From Cyprinodon diabolis (lineage: Eukaryota; Chordata; Actinopteri; Cyprinodontiformes; Cyprinodontidae): a DNA stretch of 64,000 bases. The notes under the pieces were generated by a model that was not told the origin of the DNA, made no database searches, and saw nothing but the letters and a program-made list of their open reading frames with translations. Of the stretch, positions 1-13,100 are shown piece by piece. Positions within the stretch are counted from its first letter, which is position 1; each line of letters opens with the position of its first letter. Both the position numbers and the translations under genes were made by a program. The DNA is taken from contig CM060081.1 of NCBI GenBank assembly GCA_030533445.1, positions 37,123,111 to 37,187,110 of the forward strand, given 5' to 3'.

Positions 1-1286
1 TTGGGGGTAAAAAAACGGTATTTTGAGATCTTATTTTTAGATCACTTCATTCAACAGGGTCCTCCTCAACATTATGGTTTGGAATAGGATCAGAACTTTC
101 TAAAGATATCAGAGACTAAACAATATGATGGAATGTTCTGCACCAGATCTGCAGGCATAGTCCAACCTCAAAGTTTGGACTTCTTGCCATAAATGGAAAT
201 AAAACAAACATGATAAGTCTTCTTCAAACCTATACGCTACACAGTACAGGAAGCCTGCAAATATTAGATCGAAGTTGTTATTGTTCTTAACAAACCCGTG
301 TGGACACATCACCCTGTAATTTGAGCAGAGATTTTAATGGTGAGTTTCTTTGATATCAAGAAAACCTTTATGTACTTACCATAACCGTGCTTTTTTTGAA
401 GTAAGCTTTCTAAAAACTATGAATCTTCCAAATGTTGCACTAAAAGCTCAATCCCAAGCAAAAAAAAAAAAAAAACGAAAATTTGTGATTTGACCTTAAG
501 TGACTTTTGACGTTGTTTGTGTGTTAGCACTTGTAATTCAGTAGTGTTAAGCTGCACCACAAACAACACTGCATATATGTCTAAAAACTGCTGCTGTGCA
601 ATCAGAGCTCACTAGCCTGTATGTTTAATTTTCCATTTTCTGTTATCATTTTAACTGCTTTTCTGGTCAATCTGGAACCAATATTGACCTATGGTAATTT
701 ATCTCCCCAGCTTTAACATGTGTGTGATAATAATATCAAGATTAAGTTGCAAAATCCACATTTAAAACAAATTCTGCATTTTTTATAACTGTCACTGCTG
801 GTCCCTGTCCAACAAAGAGGAAGCTGGTGTAACGTCCAGAGACAAGGTCTGGTCTCAACCAACTCCTCTTGGCTTTATAACTGACCTTAACTGAAAGTGA
901 CTTAATGTAATATTCCAGGCTTGAAATTAGTGTTTATGTGTATTAATTAAATCGACAACCTGTGAGACAGTGTGAGTGAATAAACTGAGGTGACAGCGTT
1001 CAAAATCTGTGGTAGCCATGAGGCCGGTACACCACCAAGGTGTGAGGACCTTCCAACAGCAGGCAGCTTTAATTATTTATGTGGTTATGTCACACTTTCA
1101 AAATGGTGCAGTTGTTAATGATGTAAACCTCTCCCCAGAAAGACACTGAACCTGACATATTATTGCTAAGCAACATTTTGATATTCAACTTTAATTTTAA
1201 AATAGTATTTTTGCAGTCCTTAGAGGATAAAATATCCCGTAATACCCCTGTAAAACCCCTGTAAAATTGACAGTAAAATTGAAAGA

Positions 1287-1440
1287 CCGTAGTAGCCACG
1301 TTTTCTCAGCCATGTCTTTGTCCAAATACGTCGTTGCCTTTTCTTTTTAGGGCTTTCAGCACAAAACAAACAGTGTGAGCAGGTAGATCGCATTAGAGCG
1401 TCGGGCCACACAGTGTGAGAACAAACATCGTGAGTTGTGA
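1287..1440. repeat. Fragment of the same MITE family as the 44.4 kb copy, opposite orientation
   Basis: The block from ccgtagtagccacg through gtccaaatacgtcgttgcc, cttttctttttagggcttt and gtgtgagcaggtagatcgca matches, as reverse complement, two blocks of the element at 44408-45072. The order is the same but the tRNA-like insertion of that copy is missing. It looks like an internal fragment without clear terminal repeats. Confidence 0.6.
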
Positions 1441-2027
1441 ACTTTTAAACCCTGCGCTTTCGTTGTACAGTGTTAGCCGTAGCTGGTGCAACAATTGAAA
1501 AAAAATCATACAGTTTATGCAAGGCTTAACTTAGAGATGTTACTCAAAGACTGATATGCTGCCCATCAGGTATCTGTGTACTGTGTGTTCACATTGAGTG
1601 CTGAAAGTAGTGGCACAAAAAATATATGATATTATAGAAGGCAGCCTTTCCTGGTACTGTTGTCGGCCTTAGATCCTTTATTGGTGCGCAGTACTACGTT
1701 GTTCCCTCATTCTTTCCCCCCTGCTGCTAACACATTTGCAGTTGTGTATATATTATCAATAGCCTTGCAATTCCAGAGAATAGCAAATAGATGACAATAA
1801 AATACAATAAATTTTTATTTTCTAAAACACTTTCGCTTGAGATTGACAACTGATTATCTCTACCCTTTTTAATCTCCAACAGACACTGTACTAGTTTAAT
1901 AATCTACTATGTTAAACCACATTGAAATAACAAGTTCCCCCTGTTTAGTTCTGTCATATAGATAGAGTTAACAATGTTGTGCAATTATCCCCTTTTTGAT
2001 AAAAAATTGTATTTTTTTATTATAAGC

Positions 2028-2460
2028 TAGAGTCCTGCACGGGTGGAGTTTTACCAACCCGCACCTGCCCGAACCCGTTAGGATGACTACCGAACCCGAC
2101 CCGTCACCCGCGGATATCTTCAATTCAAATCCGAACCCGACCCGACCCGTTGATATTTACCCGCAACCCGACCTGTTAACACATCAAGTAATAGGCTATA
2201 GTACGCTGCGCTGCAGAACAGCGCCATTAACACTGCAGCAGACGTGTATGCACTGACTGTGGCCTTTTTGGAGGGAAGCCCACACTGCCGGCAGGGCTTT
2301 AAGCTACAACAAGGGTGACCCCAGTGCCTGATTAATATAACATTTCTGATGTCCATAACAACACACACGCACTAAAAAAATACGCGACCCGTTTATTTTT
2401 ATTAATGTATTTTTCACCCGCAAAAGAGCATTTCAGCGGGTTACCCGTTGCAGGACTCTA
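2028..2460. mobile_element. Non-autonomous hAT transposon (MITE), 433 bp, perfect 8-bp target duplication
   Basis: The ends are inverted: left TAGAGTCCTGCACGGGT, right ACCCGTTGCAGGACTCTA, followed by interior AACCCG/ACCCG-rich sequence at both ends. The element is flanked by the direct repeat ttataagc at 2020-2027 and 2461-2468. An 8-bp duplication with TAGNG-type ends is diagnostic of the hAT superfamily. There is no transposase. An 82-codon minus-strand open frame inside is chance. Confidence 0.88.
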
Positions 2461-2468
2461 TTATAAGC

Positions 2469-4389
2469 ATCAATCCTCCATAACAAATATATATTTAAGA
2501 CAATTGTGAAAAGAGATACCAAAAGGCTATTAGCTTTGGCTTGGGAACTAGAGGCAATTGGCTCTAGAAAAAAAGGAGAGAGAGAGGAAAGCAATGATCT
2601 AACTCAGCTGACCAGCAGCGTGTCATCATTTAATAAAACCATATGCATAGAATCAGAATCCAACAACAGCTGTGTATGTTTAGCAAACAATAAAATGTTG
2701 AGGATGAAAGCTCAAGCAAATCCCTTCCGGCATGAAGCATCAGCTTCATCTCTATTTCTAAGTCAACAACCTGCCCAGGCATGGCTTAAAACGTATCAGC
2801 TGAAAGATGCTTGTTGTTGATGTCTTCTTTGGGAGGCAGGTGGCAAAAGCTCTCTCAATTATAATGTTGTAGCTGTGCAGCATTGACAGAGAAAATACAC
2901 CTTACCATAATTTTTAACCATTTGTTTCCAATTACATAAAGCTTCAGCTGAGAGATATCTTTACAGCATTGTTTAAGCTGCAAAAGAAACTGAGCGAAGC
3001 TTTCAACCTCTTTTATTATCTGTGGTATGATCTCAGAGCTGGGAGTGGGAGAAGTGCATGATGATGGTAATCGCAGTTTTTTATGTTTATTTATGGCACA
3101 TCAGTGATAATCACAACAATAACTATAATCAATTACATTTTTTGTACTACTGAGATTGTCTGTTTAAAAGACTATAACCTATATAAAATATTTGATGCCA
3201 CAGAAGCAAACCACCTAAGCTAAGGATCTACCATGTACTAATCACAATAAGTAAAACTTTTTCTTTTAAAGAGAGGGGGGAATTAGGCTTTCATTGGCTG
3301 TTTCAGCCTTATATATGGACCTTTAGTCCCTCAGGAAAGATAATACTCTCATTTTTGGCAATGCCGTTCTTATTTTTCCATTTCTGTTTGAACATGGTGG
3401 GCTTAAAATCTAGGCTGTCATTCTGTAAAGAAAATGTTTTTGTATCAGCTGTAGGATAATTCTGTCCTTTCTTTAATGGCCAAAGGACAGACTGTTATCT
3501 TGGTCCCTTTAGACTAGTTTGCTAGTGAAGCACCGGAGATTAATTAAACTGGCCTGTAACTGGGAAAGGGAACAGTAGAACTCCTCTGCAGATTTAAAAC
3601 AAGTCATGTTTCTGGCCCTAGAGAGCTTCTGCATGACAGAGCATAGGTATATGTTCTTAAAATGGACACTGTACTACTCTGATGACCTCTAGACCTACAA
3701 TGGCAGTGTTTCCCTTTTGATTGACTGACTCAGAACTTTGAATAAAAGATGTCCAGGGATTGGATGACCAAATGAAGGACATAAAGACAAGTGAATGCTT
3801 CTCAAAACATCTCTCCCTTCCTAGCAGCTTTATATGTTTTCATATGTCCATCTCTACCTAGTCCCTATATATATTTTTTAAAGAAGTTCTATAAAGCCTT
3901 ACAGGGCAACATGCTAGCCATAGGGGGCAACATGGTACCACAGTTTGGAGGAGTTACACCTTGCATAAAAGACCGTCTGACTTTAAATCTCACCCAAGGT
4001 TTTTCTGCTTTGCGTTCAAATTAGAGATATACAGTATTGATGCATTGATATTTAGGGTGGTACTGTTGATTTTTTGTTGCATCAGTATCGGTCAATACAT
4101 GGATCAGCCATCAGCAGCCATACCCTGAGAATCAAGTGAAGCACATGCATTTCTGCCCCTCCATTTGCTAACCATTGTTAATGCTTTGTTTGATTTGTGA
4201 ATAGAAGTTCCTTTTCTATTTAAACTTAGAGTTCTTTTATGCTTGTTAATTCTGTCAATTTGTTTTTCCCAGAAAGAAGAAAAGTCAATATCTGCATTAG
4301 TAATTAATCAACCTGTCTTTTAATGTTCACATGGATCAAACCATGGATCAAAGCAATCTGAAGCAGATGCTTAACAAGACAAAAATAAG
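2469..4389. other. Unannotated intron sequence
   Basis: AT-rich single-copy-looking DNA without recognisable gene, repeat ends or RNA. A 104-codon plus-strand frame at 2506 has no domain. Confidence 0.5.
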
Positions 4390-6420
4390 CCATTAAGAAG
4401 GGATACAGGGAATTAATGAGGAGTATACAGAAGCAACTTAAGGTCATAATAAAAGAAAGCAAGGAGGCATACAGGAAAAGGTTAGAGAACAAACTCCAAA
4501 AGAACAATATCAGAGATGTGTGGTCAGGGATGAAGAAGACCACAGGCCTCAAGCAGAAGGATGATCAGACAGATGGAGGTCTGGAAAGAGCCAATAAAGT
4601 GAATACATTCATCAATAGGTTCAGTTCAGGAACAAGCTCAGCATCTTTCTCTCTTGCCCACAGTCACATGTATATCCTACCCTCCTCTGTCATTGACTCT
4701 TCTGCTATGAGTTTGTTGTCAGACAAATCAGAAGATGGCTCTGCTCCCTCTGCCTTTCACAAATCTGTGTCTAGAAGTCAAGTGAAGAGACAATTGGCAA
4801 AACCAAATTGTAATAAGTCACCAGGGCCAGATGGTGTCAGCCCCAAAGTCCTGAAGACCTGTGAAGAAAAGCTCTGTGGGATTCTATAAGATTTCTTCAC
4901 CCTTAGTCTGACCCTGGAGACAGTTCCAGTGATGTGGAATCCTTCCTGTTTTGCTCCAGTGCCAAAGAAGACTAAGCCGACAGTCCTCAGGTACTACAGA
5001 CCTGTTGCCCTGATATCCCATATAATGAAGTTCTTTAACTAGTCCTATAAGGATTATGTTCTTTCATTTCTCCAGTGAATTTAATACAATTCAGCCTGAT
5101 TTACTTTTATAGAAACTCCAGAAGACTTAGGTGGAGGCATTAACAATCACCTGGATCAAAGACTACCTGACAAGCAGACCACAGTTTGTTAGAGTGAAGG
5201 GTCAGCTGTCTAATCAAATAGTCAGCAGCACAGGAGATCCACAGGGAAACGTACTCTCTCCAATGCTTTTCACTCTGTATACCTCTAACTTCCAGAACCA
5301 GTCCTGTCATCTGCAGAAATACTTGGATGACTCTGCAGTCGTCACAGATGGACAACAAGCTGAGTAGATGGCGCTAGTGAGCGCTTTCTGACATGGTGTG
5401 GAAACATCATCCGATCCTGAATGTCAACAAAACAAGGAAGATGATTGTAGATTTCAGAAGGAAAAGGAACAATTTGAATCCTATTAACATCGTTGAAGAA
5501 GAAGTGGAGGTGGTGGGGGTATAAACATCTCTGTGTTCACCAGGACATCAAACTCGACTGGAGACTGAACTGTGAAGCCAGACAGAGCAGATTGTACTTC
5601 CTAAGCAAGCCTAGGTAGTTTGGCAATTTCAGCATGATGCTACATATCTTCTATAAGTCTGTTTTGGAAAGTGTCTTCCTCCACAATATGTAACAGCATC
5701 AGAACAAACGGCTTAAAAAACTGAACAAGCTAATAAAAAAGGTCGGCTCTGTTCTAGGAACTCATCTAGAACCTCTGGAGTTTTTTCATAAAAAAAATAC
5801 TTCATAAAGTGAAGATCATTATGGACAACAGTGAGCATCCTCTTCAAAAGATTTTTAAACAAAACAATGTGTCTTCACTCTGAGGCTTCTCAAGATTCAG
5901 TGCAAATGAGATCGATACTAGTGTTGCGCCGATGCCATTTTTTGGCCCCGATACCGATACCCGATACCTCCCTGTGCAGTATCGGCCGATACCGATACCA
6001 TAATAATGTAAAATAATTGCCATCATGGCTTTGTCAAGCTGCTGCCTACCTTTGTGAAGCAGGAAAATATCTAATACAAAGTGAATCCAGTAGAACTTTT
6101 TGATAAAAAGTTCTACTGTATAATAAAAATAAAAAGTTTTTATTGCCTACCAGGAGTGGGTGACAATAGTTGAATAAACTTATGGCTCTCAAAATGGTAT
6201 CGGTGCCCTATTTGTTGGTACTCGCCGATACCGATACCACCATTTTAGGGCAGTATCGGCACCCCGTCCGATACTGGCATCGGTATCGGTGCAACACTAA
6301 TCGATACACAAGATCCTTCCTGCCTACAGCTATCATCACCTACAATAACTCGATGGGAAGAAAAAAAAAGTTACTGCAACATTTAATTTCCCTTTGGAAT
6401 GAATGAAGTATTTTGGAAAG
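4390..6420 (+). pseudogene. Dead L2/CR1-like LINE, reverse transcriptase remnant, split by a hAT MITE
   Basis: Plus-strand frames carry pieces of a non-LTR reverse transcriptase. The N-side piece (4416-4889) ends NKSPGPDGVSPKVLKTCEEK. A second piece (5131-5367) has the palm motif STGDPQGNVLSPMLFTLY and the active-site YLDD box. Later fragments (about 5440-5780) read like the FRRKR, EVEVV and LNKLIKK segments of fish L2 elements, and RSFLPTAIITYNNS lies after the inserted MITE. Stops and frameshifts lie between the pieces, the endonuclease end is missing, and the MITE at 5919-6299 interrupts it, so it is inactive. Exact ends are not visible. Confidence 0.85.
5919..6299. mobile_element. Non-autonomous hAT transposon (MITE), 381 bp, nested in the LINE
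   Basis: The inverted ends TAGTGTTGCGCCGATGCC and its partner (read on the minus strand as TAGTGTTGCACCGATACC) enclose CGATACCGATACC-rich sequence. A perfect 8-bp target duplication, atcgatac, lies at 5911-5918 and 6300-6307. The LINE coding homology resumes directly after the second duplication copy. There is no transposase gene. Confidence 0.9.
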
Positions 6421-9400
6421 GCATTTAATTGAATTTTATCATTGTTGATTATTTGATATTTTAGTTTTTAATTTCTCAACATGTACTCTTTTTTGTTCGT
6501 TTTCATTTTTAAAAGAATGTTTTCCCAGAATAGATAACTAATTTTTACTGCAAAATTTTCCACATTCAAGCAATCTGCATCAAATCAATTCCAGTCCTTT
6601 TATCTGATTAGCTGATGATAACATTTACTGTAAAGGAAATGCCCACACCTGCCTATAAAATCAACTTTGAGTTAACTAATTATTTTTGGTCCCTTAAATA
6701 GAAGGTGGTACATGTTAAGTAGTTGAAACCCTTTATCCAGTTTGAAAGTATATCGCCTAAAAGGAAAACTGAGGGTCTGCACAGTGTATCCACGTCTGTT
6801 TTAAAACTATAATTTAAATATCTTTCAGTGAACATAAAAATATACATGAACATAACTGTAAAAAAAAAAAGGATACAGTAATAGTAATAATTTGAAGGAA
6901 ATGTCTCCAGAGAGTGCATAACTAACATTTAGGTTTAAATGAGAATCTTTTTCATTTTTTCTTTCTTTTTTGAGCTGAAGTAAATTCTTTTGTTTAGTAA
7001 CAAATAGTTTCAGTTGTTGAATAACCTATAACTAGTCCGAGATGGGAACTTAAGGGAAAGCTTCACAGAATAATGAGAGAAAACCTGCAGTAAACAAGTA
7101 TAAATGAGGTTAGATGATAATCTACATAAAACACTAACATTAAACTCTACTTTAAAATTATGATAGGAGGGTGAAAAAGCTAAGAGCAAATGCCTGTCAG
7201 CCGTTTCCTCATAATACAAGAAAACACAATCAAATAAACTCCATTTTAAAATGTTGCTTAGTTGCTAAAGCCTACAGAGCCTAATTTACCATTCTAACTG
7301 TTTAGTTCAGCTGGTTGCCTCCAGTGTTGTATTAAATCATTCATCAGTTTCTACATTTGTTTGCTGCTGTAAGCTATAGCAGGGTGAATGGAAGCTTTGT
7401 CTTTTTCCATTTGGGTCAGAGTGAAGCCGTCCCTTGCATAAGAGCAACAAATTCAAACACATCCTTAGGCTTTCGGATAAGAGAATGAATACATAAAGAT
7501 TTATTGCAGAGCTCTTTTGGCTGAGCTGAGTAGCACTTCTCTGTAAGTTCATAAAGTTTTATGGTCAATTTGTCTATAGTGTCTATAGGCATAAATGGAG
7601 ATGTGGAAAAACAGGTAAAAGATATCTACAGGATGACTTGAAGCTGTACTGTATGTCTGCATAAGTGCATTAGCAGGCAGCAGCCTTGGGACGCCACACA
7701 GAAACCAAAGAGCTCCAGTGAGGTTTATGAAAGGCTGACTGGTGACTCTGGTTAAGTCTGGAGACATCCAGAGACATCCAGAGCGTGATAAAGAAAAATC
7801 TCTGATATGTTTTCTTTGTCCTCAGACATTCTTCAGAAAATATTTATGGAAGCATAAAACCAAATATTAGGCAGTATGGTTGCATGCATTCAGTTCATTT
7901 CATTTCTATAAAGTATTCTGCTTCAAATCCTTTTATAAAGCCCGTGTTTTTGATGACAAAGATTTTCTCCTTTTATGGATGTTTCCTTACATTTCCTACA
8001 CAGTGACCAACATAACGGGTTTTAGTATTCCACATTGTGTTTTTTCTTTTGTTTTTTTTTCTGTTTCCTCAGTAATTCAGCTTTTTTAGCTAATTTGTTT
8101 GTTTGTACATTATGGACTTGTCATACACCCAACATTTAAATTTACTGTTTCCTGATTTACAACTCCATTTAATTCACACTTATAAACTATTTCAAATTAC
8201 CTCCTATGAAAGTTATGGGGAAAATATCAGTTTTTATTTAATTTATATGCAAGTTAACATGCAGATGCCTCAGGCATTCTGAGGGTAAAAGCACCATATG
8301 TGTGGATGTACGTACAATACAGTCGATATAACTCACTCAAGGTCCAAGAACACTTTGTGCTGCTGCATAACAGCAGCTGTCAACCCAATCCCACACAAAA
8401 GCAAAAATAAACAGAGGAATCCTTCATATGTATCAATGCAAAATGTATTATTTTTTAAAACAAATGCAGGTATGTTTTTATGAAGCTTTAAATGATTGTG
8501 TAAAATGTAAAGACAAATCTACATCAAGGTATTTCATTTGCAGTAAGAACTACATGCACATAGCTTATTCTATACATTTCTGAATCTAGAACCTACATAA
8601 AAATAAAATAATATGCAAATTATTGTTCTATCTGTACTTGATAGTTCCTCCATAAAAGACTACAGTTCATTTAATAGCAAAAAACAGCTAACATTAGACA
8701 TTAGGCGGTCTAAATCATAAAATAACTCAAGCTTTTTTTAACAATCATTTCTAAATAACAACAGCGAAACAGGAGGAAGATTAAATCTCCTTCCCGTGCA
8801 GAGAACAGGGGGGACTGGTAATCCTGGGCAGAGCTGGCTTGTATAAATCTCACTCTGAGGGGTTAAGAGGCTTTGCTAATTGACAGAAGAGAAATTATGC
8901 ATGGAGCATAGAGTGGGTGAATATGGGCATAGATGGGACACGGGCCTCAGCGACAGCAGCAGAGTGAGTGAGAGAAGATTGCAGCTGTTAAAAACCTCTG
9001 CTCATTCTGCTGTTTCAGTCACACGCGTGTCTTGTACATCCAATTGCCCTCACAATCATTTTAAGCAAGATTAAATACAATTTCCTAAGAAACCTCAGCT
9101 GTTTGTTAGTATTAAAATTAGCAGCAGTTACCCCCATCCATGGCTAAAATTCTTCTTACCCTGCCATAATTGATTTGTTTAATGTTAGGCAGGGGGAGGA
9201 CGAGGCTCACTGCTGACATGTCTTTGGACAAAAGAAGCATTAGTTGGGATTAATCAGGATTAATATAGAAGGAATTCTGATGGACAGAAACAAACAAAAA
9301 AAACAGAGAAAAAGAAAAAAATAATCCCTCCACCCCACATGCTCACTGTACTCCGTCTACCCGTCAAAACTAGTTTGGCATTTTAACGGTTTTAATTGGC

Positions 9401-9870
9401 AGATGATGAGAACAGCCTTCATTAATGTTGATGCATGGCTGTATGTGTGGTCCTGTCATCCGTCATCTATGCCTCTTTGTTTCTAGATGGGTTTCTGACG
9501 CCTGTTTTTTTCCAAAGGACTTACTGACAGAACGTATCTCATTCTAAATCTGTATGACAATCTTTAGGCTCTATCAATAGTATTTTAAAGCCATAATTGT
9601 TTAAAAACAACTTTAATATTCAAGATTCATTTTTGCATTTTTAAATGAGGCAGAAATATGAAGTGGAAACAAAAATATATATTTTTTTTCATGGGCCTAA
9701 ATTGACATCGACCCAAAACACAGGAAAAACTGTGAGAATATGTAGCCGAGGTGCCTAGGAGCTCCTTCTGCCACAGCAAAAAATTAAAAGCCAATGGAAC
9801 GGACTGTTGCATAAACAGGGATTATCCTCTAGTCATTTAATTTTCTATTAGATTAAAGTGTACTATCTGA
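6421..9870. other. Unannotated intron sequence
   Basis: No gene or repeat recognised. The part at about 8780-9260 is less AT-rich and has mixed-complexity sequence that could be a conserved non-coding element, but this cannot be tested here. Confidence 0.4.
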
Positions 9871-10128
9871 GGGTGACAGTGACGTGGGATGCAGAAGTTT
9901 GACTTTTAACCAGAGGGTCAGTGGTTAAAACCCAAGCTTGTTCCAGTTCTGTAGTTGTGTCTTTAAGTTAGACCCTTCACCTGTATTGCCTATTGATGGT
10001 GTTCAAAGGGTGCAGTGGAACCTGTGTGCCTCAGGGCAGCAGCGACTACAACCTAGCCGGCCATCGTCATTGCGTGAATGACTGAAACTTAAACTTGATA
10101 AAGCACTATACTGTACAGGCCCTTTAAC
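9871..10128 (+). repeat. tRNA-derived teleost SINE
   Basis: It begins gggtgacagtgacgtgggat and has a degenerate B-box (gtggttaaaaccc). The body follows the usual 'cttcacc...tgcctattgatggtg...gtgaatgactgaa' order and the tail ends in aaagcactata...acaggcc. A second copy in reverse orientation lies at 45500-45745. Confidence 0.65.
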
Positions 10129-13100
10129 ATATCTTTATCCAGGAACCAGGAGCAGACTTTGTTGTGTTCTATTTGTTATAATTCCTCCTAATAAAATAAT
10201 AATACATTGAGGAAAAGGCTGGTTAGTGCAATTCTAATGGAAGTAATGCAAGGTGAGATAAAATGTATGGTAATAATTTAAAGGCAAAAAATAATTGTAG
10301 ATTTATAAAAGATTTTTGGTAATAATTATTCACAATCTGTGGTTTTAAATATTGTCCTGGCTTGGGAACTCATTCTGAATGGATTCTTACATTCATACTG
10401 CAGCCATTTCTACTGTAGTAGTGTGTTGATGCTTGTTGATAAATTCCTTCTATGGGTTTGATGTCTCTTGAGAATCAGAATTAGAGATATGAGGCTTTTC
10501 CTGGTCCGTAAGAGGAAGGTTTTCTTTGAAGCATGACCTGCTGATTCCAATTTTGAAAAATAACATTTTCCTTTTCCCTTTCTTAGGACTACAACACATA
10601 AAAGAGGAAAAATGGTGCTACCAGTTCTGAATGCTTTAAAGCATTTGTTACTGACATTCAAGTTTGATTTTTATTGCTTTAAAGTAGAAGATACTAGCTG
10701 ATTTTTTTTTTTTTTACTGAATATTGAAAAAAAAGCTTCCATATTTTACTTGTCAATCATTGATCATAGTGTATCAAGCAAAAATACCCAGTTATGATCT
10801 CTGAATAATTCAGTGGTGCGTCCTTCCTTTGGTAGAACCATGTATGTTTTATGAAATATTTTTAATAGTCAGTGAAGGTTACCCCAGCTGCTTAAATCAC
10901 TCCTTTAACCAATAAAATGCCTCCCCTGATAACTATTGCAAACACACCAAAACAATTTATTAATACACTGGATACATTATTTCTATGATTTAAAATCTTC
11001 ATTGATTTACTATTAGGACACAGGAAAGCATCAGGCTTTAATACTCATTTCCTGAATTTACATATCAGATTTGGTGGTAACAATGCATGGAAATATTTTC
11101 ATCCAACTGACACAAAATTGTGACAGATATTTGTAAATTACATGATTAATTTGGCCAATGCATTGTTCTGAAGTAAGATAAGATAATAATACAAGACAGC
11201 AAAAAGGAAAAAAAAAAGCTTTTAAGAATATCAGACAAATACTCAATTTTATTAACCATAACATCCGTTCAGAACGGAGTGGCTTTTTCAGAAGGATAAA
11301 CAGGACGAATAAAAAAAATATACAGGAGACAAAGAAATGTCAAAACTAAACAGCGAGTGAGAAAAGATGAGGATAAAAATAATAATAAAGAGTTTCCTTC
11401 ATTAGAAATAATAAAAAATTGACAACTGTACTCTGAGCACAGTTTAACTAATGTGATTTTAAAAAAAATATCTGATAGACATAAACTAATACCCAAACTA
11501 AACTTAATAAGTCGTAATGTCTGACGTTCATCCCTATGCTGTTATGGAAATTTTATTTAAAAAGTAAAAATCACAAGTAGATAGACTGAGAGAGGAAGAT
11601 AGAGCAGGGTTTCTTCAGAGGATAAATGCCATTGCAAAAGAACACACTGCATAAGAGAGGTCAGAATAACGATTGGCAAGAGAAAAAGGGTTGAGGTGAG
11701 ATGCAAGACAGAAAGCATGAGAGGCAGAGAAGGCAACCCTAAGGCAACTGTTGAACTGACTTAATCAGATCAAGTTACTGACCTGGATAAACTCTGCTTG
11801 ACTGGAACACAAAACTCTGATAACAAATCACCCGAGATCAGAGTGTTGTGTGTAAATGGTACACAGTAAAAGGGAGTGTAAAGCCATAGTAATATTTACA
11901 CAGACACTTTTGAACAGCAAAAAAGTTTTGCAACTTAATTTATTTAAATCTGTGCATCAGTAAATATCCTTTCATTAGTGTTTAACTATAATAAAAATAT
12001 GCAAATTTCATCCCTGATAATATGCAAAGTAAAAAGATGAGATGCACCTCCAAATCACATGCATGCATGCATGCATTCATTTGGTACTAACACATCATCT
12101 TTACCAGAATTAAGTTTTATCATAGCAGCCGAAGTTGTTTAATTTGAGGACACAAACATATTTGGTTATGTTAAGCTCCTTAAATATTTTAGTCAAAAAA
12201 TATCTATCTTTGGCATTAAGAGATCTTTAGAAAGACAAATATTGCTTATTCTACAAAAAGAAGCAGAAGACTGCACCCCAGAGTATAACTTTAAAAGGAA
12301 ACAAGCTCCAAATAGCATAGATGACTCAATTACCACATATTAGGAATTAAAATCTAGAATATTAAAGCAAAAGGTGGTTGGAAATTCAGAAAGTAAAAAA
12401 TTTCAGAAAGTGAACTGCCTTTTTCTAATTGTTTTTATCTGGTTTATTTTTAAGAATTTGAAAGAATGTCACTTAAAAAAATTGTTTTTATCTATAAATA
12501 ATAAAGAAAAAACACAATTAAATGTAGCATTAGTAAAAAAAATACTTCAACTGTATAAAACCTAATAGGTTCTCAAAATAAAATTCAAGTCGGTTTATTT
12601 ACAGAGAAATCTAAAGTAGTTTTGAGTAAAGCTTTCTTCTGATTAAAACACTCCAATTTTCTTCTGAAAGACAGAGATGCAGCATTAATGATTCTCTGCA
12701 AAATGCCAACGACTTCTGGTGAAACCAGGATGACTCAGTCGCCTGGAAAATTCAAAATGACTGACTTCATAAAACGCTCAAAGGAAAGGAAGAAACAAAG
12801 GGACATTGAAAGAAACAGGGAAATATTTCTCTCCACCTGAACCAGTTTACCAAATTAATGTGACTATTATTATCAATTATAGCAGAATAGAAACATGATG
12901 TATTTTAAAGGATCAGTTTATAGTTGTGTGTGGCTCAGTAGGTGTCAATGAGCACCAGGAACAAAGACGGTCTGGGCCTTTTAAGCGTTTTACCCTGAGC
13001 ATACTTATAATATGCTCTCACAGAGAAAGATAATGTCAAATTTAGAAGCTGTATCGACTAAAACCCTTCATTCATGCAAGAGACAAAAACTTGACATTGT

